A stretch of DNA of 64,000 bases, from positions 372,001 to 436,000 of the forward strand of contig NZ_JASVWF010000003.1 in assembly GCF_030286555.1 (NCBI RefSeq), read 5' to 3'. A model generated the notes under the pieces. It had not been told where the DNA came from. It ran no database searches and saw only the letters and a program-made list of their open reading frames with translations. The translations under genes and the position numbers were made by a program. This document shows, one piece after another, positions 17,244 to 26,201 of the stretch; positions within the stretch are counted from its first letter, which is position 1, and every line of letters begins with the position of its first letter. This DNA comes from Actinomycetospora termitidis. Lineage in GTDB: Bacteria; Actinomycetota; Actinomycetes; Mycobacteriales; Pseudonocardiaceae.

Positions 17244-18332
17244 ATGCCCGCCCTCCCCTCCCTGCGCACGGGCGCCCGCGTCCGTCGCCCCCGCGCCCTC
17301 GACAACGGCGTGCACGTCCCGCACGTCCCGCTCTCGGCGTTCGTCGTCGACTGCGCGGTGTACATCGACGGGCGGCGTCTGGAGGGGCACTGGAACCACC
17401 GGGACGCCATCGATGAGGTCCGCAGGCGCGGCGAGGGCTTCGTCTGGGTGGGTCTGCACGAGCCGGACGCCGAGCAGATCCAGGACATCGCCGAGGTGTA
17501 CGGCCTGCACCCGCTCGCCGTCGAGGACGCGGTGCACGCCCACCAGCGCCCGAAGATCGAGCGCTTCGACGACATGCTCTTCTCGGTCTTCAAGACGATG
17601 CGCTACGTCGCGCACGCCTCGCCGACCACCGCGAACGAGATCGTCGAGTCCGGCGAGCTGATGTGCTTCGTCGGGAGGGACTTCGTGGTGACGGTGCGCC
17701 ACGGCCAGCACTCCGGGCTGCGCCGCGTCCGCCGGATGCTCGAGGAACAGCCGGAGCACCTGACCCTGGGCCCGGCCGTGGTGCTGCACGCGGTGTCGGA
17801 TCACATCGTCGACGCCTACCTCGACGTCTCGGCCGCGGTGGAGGGCGACCTGGACACGATCGAGGCCGAGGTCTTCGCGCCCTACTCCGAGCTCGGGGCC
17901 GACCAGATCTACCTGATGAAGCGCGAGGTGCTGGAGCTGCGCCGCGCGGTCGCACCGCTGGTGGCCCCGCTGCGCCGGCTCACCGAGGGCTACTCGCCGC
18001 TGATCCCCACCGAGGTCCGCAGCTACTTCCGCGACGTCGACGACCACCTCGTGACGGTGTCCGAGCGCGTCGCCCAGTTCGACGAACTGCTGACGACGCT
18101 CGTCGACGCCGTCCTGGCGAAGATCACGCTGCGGCAGAACAACGACATGCGCAAGATCACCGCCTACGCGGCGCTGCTGGCGGTCCCGACGATGTTCGCG
18201 GGCATCTACGGCATGAACTTCGACAACATGCCCGAACTGCACTGGGAGTTCGGCTACCCGCTGGTCATCGTCGTGATCCTGTCGATCTGCGCCTGGCTGT
18301 TCCGCACCTTCCGCCGCAACCGCTGGCTGTAG
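17244..18332 (+). CDS. corA: CorA-type magnesium/cobalt transporter
   Basis: A 362-residue channel. It has a long cytoplasmic alpha/beta domain, a coiled helical funnel (residues about 180-290), and two C-terminal membrane helices: the first ends in the signature YGMNF near residue 322, followed by DNMPELHW in the periplasmic loop and the second helix (YPLVIVVILSICAWLF). It should form a pentameric Mg2+ channel. The ATG at 17244 has GAGG seven bases upstream. It is preceded by a leader ORF and a structured region that may control it. Confidence 0.93.
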   Translation: MPALPSLRTGARVRRPRALDNGVHVPHVPLSAFVVDCAVYIDGRRLEGHWNHRDAIDEVRRRGEGFVWVGLHEPDAEQIQDIAEVYGLHPLAVEDAVHAHQRPKIERFDDMLFSVFKTMRYVAHASPTTANEIVESGELMCFVGRDFVVTVRHGQHSGLRRVRRMLEEQPEHLTLGPAVVLHAVSDHIVDAYLDVSAAVEGDLDTIEAEVFAPYSELGADQIYLMKREVLELRRAVAPLVAPLRRLTEGYSPLIPTEVRSYFRDVDDHLVTVSERVAQFDELLTTLVDAVLAKITLRQNNDMRKITAYAALLAVPTMFAGIYGMNFDNMPELHWEFGYPLVIVVILSICAWLFRTFRRNRWL

Positions 18333-18408
18333 CTCGCCCCGTCCGCGGCAGGGCACCCCCACGGTTCCCGACGGCGGGTCGTGCCCCGGCCTGGCAGCAT
18401 CGGCGGTC

Positions 18409-18894
18409 GTGAGCCACCTCGCCGGGCCCGACCAGCCGGTGCCGCCGGGCTGGCGACGCCACGAGCACGTGCAACGGTTCGTGGTGGCGGCCCCGCGCGA
18501 GCGGGTGTGGGCGTGGCTGAACGACCCGGCCACGTTCACCGACACGCAGATCCCGCCGTGGCGCGTCGAGTTCCTCGGCGGCGGCTTCGACGAGGGCACG
18601 GTGACCACCCACCACGGGCCGGGCCTGCACCTCCCCGGGGTGCTCGCGGAGATCCGCGACGGCGAGCACCGGGACCTGCAGTACCTCTACGGGGCGTACG
18701 CGATCTCGTTCCGGCTGCTGCGGCCGACGCGGCTGTGGATCGCGGTGGCGGACGCGCCGGATGGCGACACGGAGGTGGAGATCCGCATCGACGCGCACGT
18801 CCACCCGCGGATGCTGCGGCTCTGGGCCCTGTCGCAGCGGCTGTTCTGGCGCCGCTTCGAGACGTGGGCGGCGCGGGCCACGGCGTCCACATGA
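18409..18894 (+). CDS. SRPBCC family protein
   Basis: A 161-residue START-like domain protein from GTG 18409. The hallmarks are the first strand HVQRFVVAAPRERVWAWLND and a C-terminal amphipathic helix, MLRLWALSQRLFWRRFETWA. Such proteins bind hydrophobic ligands; no catalytic residues are evident. A -10-like CAGCAT lies eight bases before the start, consistent with a leaderless message. Convergent with the general-stress gene. Confidence 0.8.
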   Translation: MSHLAGPDQPVPPGWRRHEHVQRFVVAAPRERVWAWLNDPATFTDTQIPPWRVEFLGGGFDEGTVTTHHGPGLHLPGVLAEIRDGEHRDLQYLYGAYAISFRLLRPTRLWIAVADAPDGDTEVEIRIDAHVHPRMLRLWALSQRLFWRRFETWAARATAST

Positions 18895-18955
18895 TCAACG
18901 AGCATCGTCGGTGGTCGGCGCCAGGTCCGTGCCACCGCAGGTGCTCGCTCGCCGC

Positions 18956-18985
18956 GACGGCGGGTCGCGGCACCGACCCGTCGTC
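18956..18985. terminator. Terminator hairpin (GACGGCGGGTCG family)
   Basis: GACGGCGGGTCG (18956-18967) pairs with CGACCCGTCGTC (18974-18985), one mismatch, six-base loop, between convergent SRPBCC and general-stress genes. The same arm sequence forms the dapD terminator at 45031-45067. Confidence 0.65.
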
Positions 18986-18994
18986 GGGAAGGGA

Positions 18995-19513
18995 TCAGGT
19001 CTGCTCGGACCCGATCGCGAGCTTGGCCAGCATGTCGCGGGCCTTCTCGGCGTTGCGAGGCTGGCAGAGGACGTCGTAGCGGCCGGCGACGAGCTGGCTG
19101 GCCGAGGTGAAGTCCCGGCGACCGCGGCTCGCGCCGTAGGTGATCGCCCCGGACACGACGCCGAACACGATGCCCATGCCGAGGCCGAGCAGGATCGCGC
19201 CGAACGACCCGTTGGCGCTGAACAGCGACAGGATCACACCGACGAACAGGCCGAGCCAGGCGCCGGACGCGGCGCCGGTGGCGAGGACGCGACCCCACGT
19301 CAGGCGGCCGATCACGCGCTCGACGAGCATCAGGTCGACCCCGACGATGGTCACGTCGGCGACGGGGAAGTCGTTGTCGGCGAGGTGGTCGACCGCGCGC
19401 TGGGCCTCCTCGTACTTGGCGTACGACCCGATCGGCCACCCCGACGGCGGCTCGGGCAGGTTGGGGAGCCCGGGCGCGGACCCGGGACGGTTACCGATGA
19501 ACGGCGCGCTCAC
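18995..19513 (-). CDS. General stress protein 17M-like membrane protein
   Basis: A 172-residue protein from GTG 19513 with GGAGGA about four bases upstream. The N-terminal region SYAKYEEAQRAVDHLADNDF is the GSP17M-like ferredoxin-type domain; it is followed by two glycine-rich hydrophobic segments (about residues 78-120) and a basic C-terminus. Relatives are induced by general stress in other bacteria. The 5' region carries a GCATCC/GGATGC hairpin (19558-19576), which may structure the leader. Role unknown. Confidence 0.82.
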   Translation of the reverse strand: MSAPFIGNRPGSAPGLPNLPEPPSGWPIGSYAKYEEAQRAVDHLADNDFPVADVTIVGVDLMLVERVIGRLTWGRVLATGAASGAWLGLFVGVILSLFSANGSFGAILLGLGMGIVFGVVSGAITYGASRGRRDFTSASQLVAGRYDVLCQPRNAEKARDMLAKLAIGSEQT

Positions 19514-19633
19514 GACTTCCTCCGCTTGCCTGGCGAACCCCACGTCTCGGGGTCCGCGCATCCTTCCAACGGATGCAACCGGGCGAAAGTGCCCACGCGG
19601 GGTGTGACCGGCGACGTCGCCGCGCGGACGGGC

Positions 19634-19682
19634 TCCTGCGGTACCGCCGCGGAGTTGCATGCTCGACGGCGGCACCGCAGGA
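19634..19682 (-). terminator. Terminator of the BLUF gene
   Basis: TCCTGCGGTACCGCCG (19634-19649) pairs with CGGCGGCACCGCAGGA (19667-19682) with one mismatch. It begins seven bases after the BLUF stop and separates it from the downstream general-stress gene. Confidence 0.75.
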
Positions 19683-19689
19683 CGTGCAC

Positions 19690-20151
19690 TCAGGCCTTCG
19701 CGCCCCGGACGCGTTCCCGCATGGTCTCGAGGACCCGGTCCTCGTCGGGCGTGGTCAAGGCGCGGTGGCCCATCACGTCGATACCGCCCTCCCAGGCCGC
19801 CATCCCGAGGGCGATGTCGGACTCGGCGTTGTCGGCGACGTGGGCCATCGACCACTTGACGAACGCCCGGTCCACGCCCTCGTGCGTCTCGACCAGCTTG
19901 ACGTCCTCGTGCCGCGGGTCGCGGCCGATCTTCTCGTAGAGCGCCTGGACCTTCTCCTGCTCCCCCTCGAGGGTCTGCACCACGTCGATGTCGAACACGA
20001 CCAGGGCCCCGGTGATGCCCTGGGCGGGGTTGTTCCGCCGTGAGGTGCTCAGGATGTTCGCCACCGACGCCTGGATGTCCTCGGACGGGACACTCAGCCG
20101 GCTGTGGTAGACCAGCCGGTAGACCTTCTCGGTGCTCGCGCTGTCTGACAT
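19690..20151 (-). CDS. BLUF-domain blue-light photoreceptor
   Basis: A 153-residue protein that is essentially a BLUF domain. The residues that form the FAD photocycle are present: the Tyr in YRLVYHSR near residue 15, Asn in SRRNNPAQGITGAL near residues 39-40, Gln in VVQTLEG near residue 58, and the WSM motif near residues 99-101. EKVQALYEKIGRDPRHEDV is also typical. There is no fused output domain; the C-terminal helix (residues about 120-150) may contact a partner. No obvious partner is adjacent apart from the general-stress gene. Confidence 0.9.
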   Translation of the reverse strand: MSDSASTEKVYRLVYHSRLSVPSEDIQASVANILSTSRRNNPAQGITGALVVFDIDVVQTLEGEQEKVQALYEKIGRDPRHEDVKLVETHEGVDRAFVKWSMAHVADNAESDIALGMAAWEGGIDVMGHRALTTPDEDRVLETMRERVRGAKA

Positions 20152-20264
20152 GTCGTGACTCCCCTGTCATCGACGACGCACTCGCCGGCCCCTTGCTGGA
20201 CCGGTCGTCGTGCGCCCTCCCACGACGGTAGAGCCGCGTGACCGTGATCACATGTCGAACGGCA

Positions 20265-21458
20265 TCAGCGCAGCTTGTAGTCCTTGAGCAGGCCGCGGCT
20301 GATGATCGTCTTCTGGATCTCCGAGGTGCCCTCGCCGATGAGCAGGAACGGCGCCTCGCGCATGAGCCGCTCGATCTCGTACTCCTTGGAGTAGCCGTAG
20401 CCGCCGTGGATGCGGAACGACTCCTCGGTGACCTCCTTGCAGTACTCGGAGGCGATCATCTTGGCCATGCCGGCCTCGACGTCGTTGCGCTGGCCGCGGT
20501 CCTTGAGGCGGGCCGCGTTCACCATCATCAGGTGGGCCGCCTCGACCTTCGTGGCCATCTCGGCGAGCTTGAACGCGATCGCCTGGTGCTGGGCGATCGG
20601 CTTGCCGAAGGTGGAGCGCTGCTGGGAGTACTCGATGCCGAGCTCGAAGGCCCGGATCGCGATCCCGCACGCGCGGGCGGCGACGTTCACGCGCCCGACC
20701 TCGACGCCGTCCATCATCTGCGCGAAGCCCTTGCCGGGCAGCTCGCCGAGGACCTGGGTCTGCGGGATGCGGAAGCCGTCGAACACCATCTCGGTGGTGT
20801 CGACGCCCTTGTAGCCCATCTTGTCGATCTTGCCGGGCACCGAGAGACCCTCGGCCACCTTGCCGAAGCCGCGCGGCTTCTCCACCAGCAGCGTCGTCAG
20901 GTTCTGATAGGGCTTCTCGGCGCCCTCGTCGGTCTTGACGAGCACCGCGGTCAGGTTCGACGACCCGCCGTTGGTCAGCCACATCTTCGCGCCGTTGACG
21001 ACGTAGTCCTCGCCGTCGCGGGTCGCGCGGGTCTTGATGGCGGCGACGTCGCTGCCGAGCTCCGGCTCCGACATCGAGAACGACCCGGTGATCTCCCCGG
21101 TGGCCATCTTCGGCAGGTAGCGCTGCTTCTGCTCCTCCGTGCCGTGGTGGATCAGCATGTAGGCGACGATGAAGTGGGTGTTGATGACGCCCGAGACGCT
21201 CATCCACCCGCGCGCGATCTGCTCGACGGTCAGCGCGTACGTCGTCAGCGACTCGCCCAGCCCGCCGTACTCCTCCGGGATCATGAGCCCGAACAGGCCC
21301 ATCTCCTTCATCCCGTCGACGATCTCCTGCGGGTACTCGTCGGCGTGCTCGAGCTCCTGGGCGTGCGGGATGATCTCCTTGTCCACGTAGTCGCGGACGG
21401 TGGAGAGGATCTCCTCCTGGACCTCGGTGAGGCCGGCGGTCTGGGCGAGACGTGCCAT
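20265..21458 (-). CDS. Acyl-CoA dehydrogenase
   Basis: A 397-residue flavoenzyme. Family motifs include SFSMSEPELGSDVAAIKT near residues 127-144, RSTFGKPIAQHQAIAFKLA, and the C-terminal IGEGTSEIQKTII. The catalytic base is predicted in the RIHGGYGYSKEYEIERL region. The ATG at 21458 has AGGAG nine bases upstream. It lies 44 bases downstream of the malyl-CoA-type lyase gene and is probably cotranscribed. Short-chain or branched acyl-CoA is the likely substrate; relatives occur with CitE proteins in mycobacterial leucine-catabolic clusters. Confidence 0.92.
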   Translation of the reverse strand: MARLAQTAGLTEVQEEILSTVRDYVDKEIIPHAQELEHADEYPQEIVDGMKEMGLFGLMIPEEYGGLGESLTTYALTVEQIARGWMSVSGVINTHFIVAYMLIHHGTEEQKQRYLPKMATGEITGSFSMSEPELGSDVAAIKTRATRDGEDYVVNGAKMWLTNGGSSNLTAVLVKTDEGAEKPYQNLTTLLVEKPRGFGKVAEGLSVPGKIDKMGYKGVDTTEMVFDGFRIPQTQVLGELPGKGFAQMMDGVEVGRVNVAARACGIAIRAFELGIEYSQQRSTFGKPIAQHQAIAFKLAEMATKVEAAHLMMVNAARLKDRGQRNDVEAGMAKMIASEYCKEVTEESFRIHGGYGYSKEYEIERLMREAPFLLIGEGTSEIQKTIISRGLLKDYKLR

Positions 21459-21501
21459 GACGATGAGCTCCTGACGAAGTTTGTTACCGGCGAGTATGCG
21501 G

Positions 21502-22461
21502 TCAGCTCTCCGGCGGCGTCCACCGCTCGCCGCGGGTCATGCCGGCGGCCCGGCCCTTGCCCGCGATGACCAGCGCCATCTTCCGCGAGGCCTCGTCGAT
21601 CATCTCGTCGCCGATCATGGCCGAGCCCTTCTTCCCCCCGGCCTCCGAGGTGAAGTACTCGTAGGCGTCGAGGATGTTCTCGGCGTGGTCGTAGTCGTCC
21701 TGGTTGGGCGAGAAGACCTCGTTGGCGGCGTCGATCTGGCCGGGGTGCAGCACCCACTTGCCGTCGTAGCCCAGCGCCGCGGACCGCCCCGCCACCCGGC
21801 GGAAGGCGTCCACGTCGCGGATCTGCAGGTAGGGGCCGTCGATGGCCTGCAGGTCGTAGGCGCGGGCCGCCATGAGGATCTGCATGTAGATGTAGTGGTA
21901 GGCGTCGCCCTCGGTGTAGCCCGGGGGCTGCTCGCCGACGACCAGCGACTTCATGTTGATCGACGCCATGAAGTCGGCCGGGCCGAAGACGATGGTCTCC
22001 ATGCGCGGCGACGCGGCGGCGATCTCGTTGACGTTGGTCAGGCCGAGCGCGTTCTCGATCTGCGCCTCGATGCCGATCCGGCCGACCTCGTACCCCATGG
22101 TCTTCTCGATCTGCGTGAGCAGGAAGTCCAGGGCGTGCACCTGCGCCGCGGTCTGCACCTTCGGCAGCATGATCGCGTCGAGGTTGGCCCCGGCGCCCTC
22201 GACGACCTCGGTCACGTCGCGGTAGGTCCACTCCGTGGTCCAGTCGTTGACGCGGACGACCCGGGTCTTGCCCTCCCAGCCGCCCTCGTTCAGCGCCGAG
22301 ACGATCGTCTTGCGCGCGCCCGGCTTGGCCAGCGGGGCGCAGGCGTCCTCGAGGTCGAGGAAGATCTGGTCCGCGGGCAGCGTCCTGGCCTTGTCGATGA
22401 ACTTCTGGCTGGACCCCGGGACCGCGAGACACGACCGACGCGGGCGGTTCTCGACACTCAC
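21502..22461 (-). CDS. HpcH/HpaI aldolase family CoA-ester lyase (malyl-CoA lyase type)
   Basis: A 319-residue TIM-barrel lyase resembling L-malyl-CoA/beta-methylmalyl-CoA lyases and CitE-like proteins. Motifs include SCLAVPGSSQKFIDKA, FLDLEDACAP with the metal ligands, IMLPKVQTAA and EAQIENALGLTNVNEIA. I prefer the GTG at 22461 because GGAGG lies nine bases upstream; a GTG two codons earlier is too close. Pairing with an acyl-CoA dehydrogenase suggests acyl-CoA breakdown or an ethylmalonyl-CoA-like route. Other genes of that route are absent here. Confidence 0.87.
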   Translation of the reverse strand: MSVENRPRRSCLAVPGSSQKFIDKARTLPADQIFLDLEDACAPLAKPGARKTIVSALNEGGWEGKTRVVRVNDWTTEWTYRDVTEVVEGAGANLDAIMLPKVQTAAQVHALDFLLTQIEKTMGYEVGRIGIEAQIENALGLTNVNEIAAASPRMETIVFGPADFMASINMKSLVVGEQPPGYTEGDAYHYIYMQILMAARAYDLQAIDGPYLQIRDVDAFRRVAGRSAALGYDGKWVLHPGQIDAANEVFSPNQDDYDHAENILDAYEYFTSEAGGKKGSAMIGDEMIDEASRKMALVIAGKGRAAGMTRGERWTPPES

Positions 22462-22597
22462 GCGCACTGACCTCCAAGACGACGTCCGATTGACCGGGAT
22501 GCTGACACGCGCCGACGGTGGTGTCCCGAGCTGTCCCGATTCAGGTGAGCACCCTCTCCGCCGCGGGCCGGGACCGCAACGCCGCTAACCTCTGTGC

Positions 22598-23926
22598 GTG
22601 ACCCGAGCCGTGAACACTGCGATGACCAGGGTGTTCGTCGCCCGCATGGTCGGGCTGCCCGTGCTGGGTCCCGATGGCGAGCACATCGGCCGCGTCCGCG
22701 ACGCCGTCTCGGCCGTCTCGGTCGGGCCGCGACCGCCCCGGGTGCTCGGGCTCGTCGTCGGGGTCGGGTCCCGGCGGCGGATCTTCGTGCCGATGCTGCG
22801 GATCACCGCCATCGACGCGGGCGCGGTGACGCTGTCCACGGGCCAGGTCAACCTGCGCCCGTTCGCGCAGCGCCCGAACGAGGTCCTCGTCGTCGGGGAG
22901 ATGCTGGACGCGACGGTGCGCGTCGTCGACCGGCAGACCGAGGCGACCGTCGCGGACGTGCTCATGGAGCACACCCGCAGTCGGGACTGGCTCATCACCC
23001 GGCTCGCCGTCACCGAGCGCCTCGGGGTCCTGGGACGACGGGGCCCGGTGCAGGTGCTGCCGTGGGCGGCGGTCAGCGGCCTGTCCCTCGCCGAGGAGGG
23101 ACAGGGCACCGAGCAGCTGATGGCGACGTTCGAGGACATGCGTCCGGCCGACGTCGCCCGCGCCCTGCTCGACCTCCCGACCCGCCGTCGCTACGACGTG
23201 GCCGACTCCCTCGACGACGAGCGCCTCGCCGACGTGATCGAGGAGCTGCCGGGCGACGAGCAGCGCGACCTGCTGCGCCACCTCGCCTCCGAACGGGCCG
23301 CCGACGTCCTCGAGGCGATGGACCCCGACGACGCCGCGGACCTGCTCGCCGACCTCCCCGACCCGGAGTCCGAGCAGCTGCTCGGGCTGATGGAGCCCGA
23401 GGACTCGCAGTCGGTGCGGCGCCTGCTCACCTACTCCGCCGACACCGCCGGCGGCATGATGACCCCGGAGCCCATCGTGCTGGCCCCGGACGCCACCGTC
23501 GCCGAGGCCCTCGCCCGGGTGCGCAATCCCGACATCACGCCGGCGCTGGCCTCGATGGTGTTCGTCTGCCGCCCGCCCTCGGCCACCCCGACCGGGCGCT
23601 ACCTCGGCTGCGTGCACTCCCAACGCCTGCTGCGCGAGGCCCCGTTCGAGCTGGTCGCGGGCGTGCTGGACGCCGAGCTCACGCGGCTGCACCCGGACGC
23701 GGCGCTGACCGAGGTCACCCGCTACTTCGCGACGTACAACCTCGTGTGCGGCCCGGTGATCGACGAGAACGACCACCTGCTCGGCGCGGTCACCGTGGAC
23801 GACGTCCTCGACCACCTGCTGCCCGAGGACTGGCGCTCCCAGGACCCCGACCCCACCACGACCGGGGGCCTGCGGGTCCCGGAGTCCGCCCTCCCGTCGA
23901 CCAGCAAGGGAGGCCGCCGTGCCTGA
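22598..23926 (+). CDS. MgtE N-terminal/CBS domain cytosolic protein (Rv1232c-like)
   Basis: A 442-residue protein with a PRC-barrel-like N-terminus, an MgtE_N superhelical domain (residues about 180-290, with repeats like ADVIEELPGDEQRDLL and DDAADLLADLPDPESEQLL), and a CBS pair (about 285-420, MMTPEPIVLAPDATV). The MgtE membrane channel is missing, so it is a sensor-like relative rather than a transporter. The GTG at 22598 follows TAACCT by six bases, indicating a leaderless mRNA. It overlaps the DUF1003 gene by eight bases, as in Rv1232c-Rv1231c. Confidence 0.87.
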   Translation: MTRAVNTAMTRVFVARMVGLPVLGPDGEHIGRVRDAVSAVSVGPRPPRVLGLVVGVGSRRRIFVPMLRITAIDAGAVTLSTGQVNLRPFAQRPNEVLVVGEMLDATVRVVDRQTEATVADVLMEHTRSRDWLITRLAVTERLGVLGRRGPVQVLPWAAVSGLSLAEEGQGTEQLMATFEDMRPADVARALLDLPTRRRYDVADSLDDERLADVIEELPGDEQRDLLRHLASERAADVLEAMDPDDAADLLADLPDPESEQLLGLMEPEDSQSVRRLLTYSADTAGGMMTPEPIVLAPDATVAEALARVRNPDITPALASMVFVCRPPSATPTGRYLGCVHSQRLLREAPFELVAGVLDAELTRLHPDAALTEVTRYFATYNLVCGPVIDENDHLLGAVTVDDVLDHLLPEDWRSQDPDPTTTGGLRVPESALPSTSKGGRRA

Positions 23927-24554
23927 GCGTTCCACCCGGCGTCGGCTGGACACCCCCGCCGGCCCGCAGCGCCGCCTGCGGTTCGACCTGGACACCGAGG
24001 CCTTCGGGCGGGTGGCCGAGCGGCTCGCCCGCTTCCTGGGGACGGGCACCTACCTGCTGTGGCAGACGGTGTTCGTGATCGTCTGGATCGCGCTGAACCT
24101 CATCGGCATCCTCGGGTCCTGGGACCCGTACCCGTTCATCCTGCTCAACCTGGCGTTCTCCACCCAGGCCGCGTACGCCGCGCCGCTCATCCTGCTCGCC
24201 CAGAACCGTCAGGACGACCGCGACCGGGTCTCGCTCGAGGAGGACCGCGCCCGCGCCCAGCGCACCATCGCCGACACCGAGTACCTGTCCCGTGAGCTCG
24301 CCGCGGTGCGGCTGGCCGTGGGCGAGATGGTCACCCGCGACTTCCTGCGCAGCGAACTCTCCGAACGCGGAGCCGAGCGGTCCGGGGTCGACCGCGAGAC
24401 GCAGAAGGCGCTGACGCGGGCCGTCGACAAGTCCCTGGACCGTTCGCTGGAGAAGGCCCTCGACCGCGCGGTGGAGAAGGCCGTCGAACGGGCCCTGAGC
24501 CGGGTGCCGGAGCACACGGGTCCGTCGAACGGGACGGGCGGTACCGACACGTAG
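23919..24554 (+). CDS. DUF1003 membrane protein
   Basis: A 211-residue protein with two membrane helices (YLLWQTVFVIVWIALNLIG and PFILLNLAFSTQAAYAAPLIL, residues about 47-90) and a long charged coiled-coil tail containing DKSLDRSLEKALDRAVEKAV. The GTG at 23919 has GGGAGG five bases upstream and lies inside the end of the MgtE_N gene. The conserved pairing with an MgtE_N/CBS protein and Mrp suggests a metal- or envelope-linked complex, but no function is established. Confidence 0.87.
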   Translation: MPERSTRRRLDTPAGPQRRLRFDLDTEAFGRVAERLARFLGTGTYLLWQTVFVIVWIALNLIGILGSWDPYPFILLNLAFSTQAAYAAPLILLAQNRQDDRDRVSLEEDRARAQRTIADTEYLSRELAAVRLAVGEMVTRDFLRSELSERGAERSGVDRETQKALTRAVDKSLDRSLEKALDRAVEKAVERALSRVPEHTGPSNGTGGTDT

Positions 24555-24557
24555 CAT
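24552..24557 (+). promoter_or_regulatory. Predicted -10 element for leaderless mrp
   Basis: TAGCAT starts within the stop codon of the DUF1003 gene and ends six bases before the mrp ATG, the usual spacing for a leaderless transcript. Confidence 0.45.
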
Positions 24558-24563
24558 CGAAGT

Positions 24564-25697
24564 ATGTCTGCACCGTCCGTCGAGGCGATCCGCACCGCAC
24601 TGGGCGGTGTCGAGGATCCCGAGATCCACCGTCCGATCACCGAGCTGGGCATGGTCAAGGACATCCGCGTCCTGGACCACGGCAAGGTCGAGGTCGCGGT
24701 GTACCTGACGGTCGCCGGCTGCCCGATGAAGGACACGATCACCAGCCGCGTGACGAACGCGGTGTCCGCGGTCTCCGGCGTCACCGCGGTGTCGGTCGAG
24801 CTCGACGTCATGAACGACGAGCAGCGGCGCGAGCTGCGCAAGACCGTCAAGGGCGACGCCGACGAGCCGGTCATCCCGTTCGCCCAGCCCGGGTCCATGA
24901 CGCGCGTGTACGCGGTGGCCTCCGGCAAGGGCGGGGTCGGCAAGTCCTCGGTGACGGTGAACCTCGCGGCCGCCATGGCCGACAAGGGCCTGAAGGTCGG
25001 CGTGGTCGACGCCGACATCTACGGCCACTCCGTGCCGCGCATGCTCGGCACCGAGGATCTGCCGACCAAGGTCGACGAGATGATCCTGCCGCCCCAGGCA
25101 CACGGGGTGAAGGTCATCTCGATCGGCATGTTCACCCCCGGCAACACCCCGGTGGTGTGGCGCGGGCCGATGCTGCACCGTGCGCTGCAGCAGTTCCTCG
25201 CCGACGTGTTCTGGGGCGACCTGGACGTCCTGCTCCTGGACCTCCCGCCCGGCACCGGTGACATCGCGATCTCGGTCGCGCAGCTGATCCCGAACGCCGA
25301 GCTGCTCGTCGTCACCACGCCGCAACAGGCCGCGGCCGAGGTCGCGGAGCGCGCCGGCGCGATCTCGCTGCAGACCCGCCAGCGCCTCGTCGGCGTGGTC
25401 GAGAACATGTCGTGGATGGACCTGCCCGACGGATCGCGCATGGACCTGTTCGGCACCGGCGGCGGTCAGCAGGTGGCCGACTCGCTGACGAAGTCGGTCG
25501 GCTCCGAGGTCCCGCTGCTCGGCCAGATCCCGATCGACACCCGGCTGCGCGAGGGCGGTGACGCCGGGGTGCCGCTGGTGCTCTCGTCACCGCAGTCCGC
25601 TGCCGGCGAGGCGCTGCGCCAGGTCGCGGACCGGCTGACCGTGCGGGCCCGTGGGCTGGCCGGGATGTCGCTGAACATCTCGCCCGCCGGTCGCTGA
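24564..25697 (+). CDS. mrp: Mrp/NBP35 family ATP-binding protein (iron-sulfur carrier)
   Basis: A 377-residue P-loop ATPase. An N-terminal MIP18/DUF59 domain (VEDPEIHRPITELGMV) precedes the deviant Walker A GKGGVGKSS near residue 116, DADIYGHSVPRML, and LLDLPPGTGD. Mrp proteins transfer iron-sulfur clusters. The C-terminal CxxC found after ENMS in many Mrp proteins is replaced by WMDLPDGSRMDLF, so cluster binding may use other residues. In M. tuberculosis this is Rv1229c, next to the same neighbours. It has its own leaderless promoter. Confidence 0.92.
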   Translation: MSAPSVEAIRTALGGVEDPEIHRPITELGMVKDIRVLDHGKVEVAVYLTVAGCPMKDTITSRVTNAVSAVSGVTAVSVELDVMNDEQRRELRKTVKGDADEPVIPFAQPGSMTRVYAVASGKGGVGKSSVTVNLAAAMADKGLKVGVVDADIYGHSVPRMLGTEDLPTKVDEMILPPQAHGVKVISIGMFTPGNTPVVWRGPMLHRALQQFLADVFWGDLDVLLLDLPPGTGDIAISVAQLIPNAELLVVTTPQQAAAEVAERAGAISLQTRQRLVGVVENMSWMDLPDGSRMDLFGTGGGQQVADSLTKSVGSEVPLLGQIPIDTRLREGGDAGVPLVLSSPQSAAGEALRQVADRLTVRARGLAGMSLNISPAGR

Positions 25698-25714
25698 GGC
25701 GCGGCGCGGCCGCG

Positions 25715-26194
25715 TCAGAGGTCGCGCTGCATCCACGCGACGTCGTGCCAGGCGTCGAACTTCCACCCGACGCGGGGGAAGAGCCCGACGTCCGCGAAGC
25801 CGAGCGCACGGTGCAGGCCGACGCTGGCCTCGTTGGGCACCGTGATGCCGGCGGCGGCGCGCACGAACCCCTGCTCGCGCACCCGCGTGACCAGGGCCTC
25901 GTACAGCGCGCGGCCGGCGCCGGTGCGCCGGCGGCCGGTCTCGAGGTAGACGCTGACGGTGCACGTCCAGCGGTAGGCGACGCGCTCGTTGAACGTGCCC
26001 GCGTAGGCGTAGCCGACGGTGCGGCCGTCGAGTTCGCCGACGAGCCAGACGTGCGCACCCTCGATGCGCCGCGCCATCACGTCGGCCGTGGGCGGCTCCT
26101 CCTCCAGGCTGATCACGGTGTCGCGGACGTACGGCGCGTAGATCGCGGCGCAGTCGTCGGCGTCCTCGAGCGTGGCGTCCCGGATCGTCAGCAC
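25715..26194 (-). CDS. GNAT N-acetyltransferase (phosphinothricin acetyltransferase-like)
   Basis: A 159-residue GNAT of the PAT/YwnH group. The segments IRDATLEDADDCAAIYAPYV, TVSVYLETGRRRTGAGRALY (acetyl-CoA loop RRTGAG) and VGLHRALGFADVG are typical. It probably acetylates a small amine such as phosphinothricin or methionine sulfoximine. The GTG at 26194 lies eight bases after TATAGT on the minus strand, so the transcript should be leaderless. A palindromic operator shared with the divergent XRE-cupin gene covers both -10 elements, so that regulator likely controls this gene. Confidence 0.87.
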   Translation of the reverse strand: MLTIRDATLEDADDCAAIYAPYVRDTVISLEEEPPTADVMARRIEGAHVWLVGELDGRTVGYAYAGTFNERVAYRWTCTVSVYLETGRRRTGAGRALYEALVTRVREQGFVRAAAGITVPNEASVGLHRALGFADVGLFPRVGWKFDAWHDVAWMQRDL

Positions 26195-26201
26195 AAGTGG
26201 T

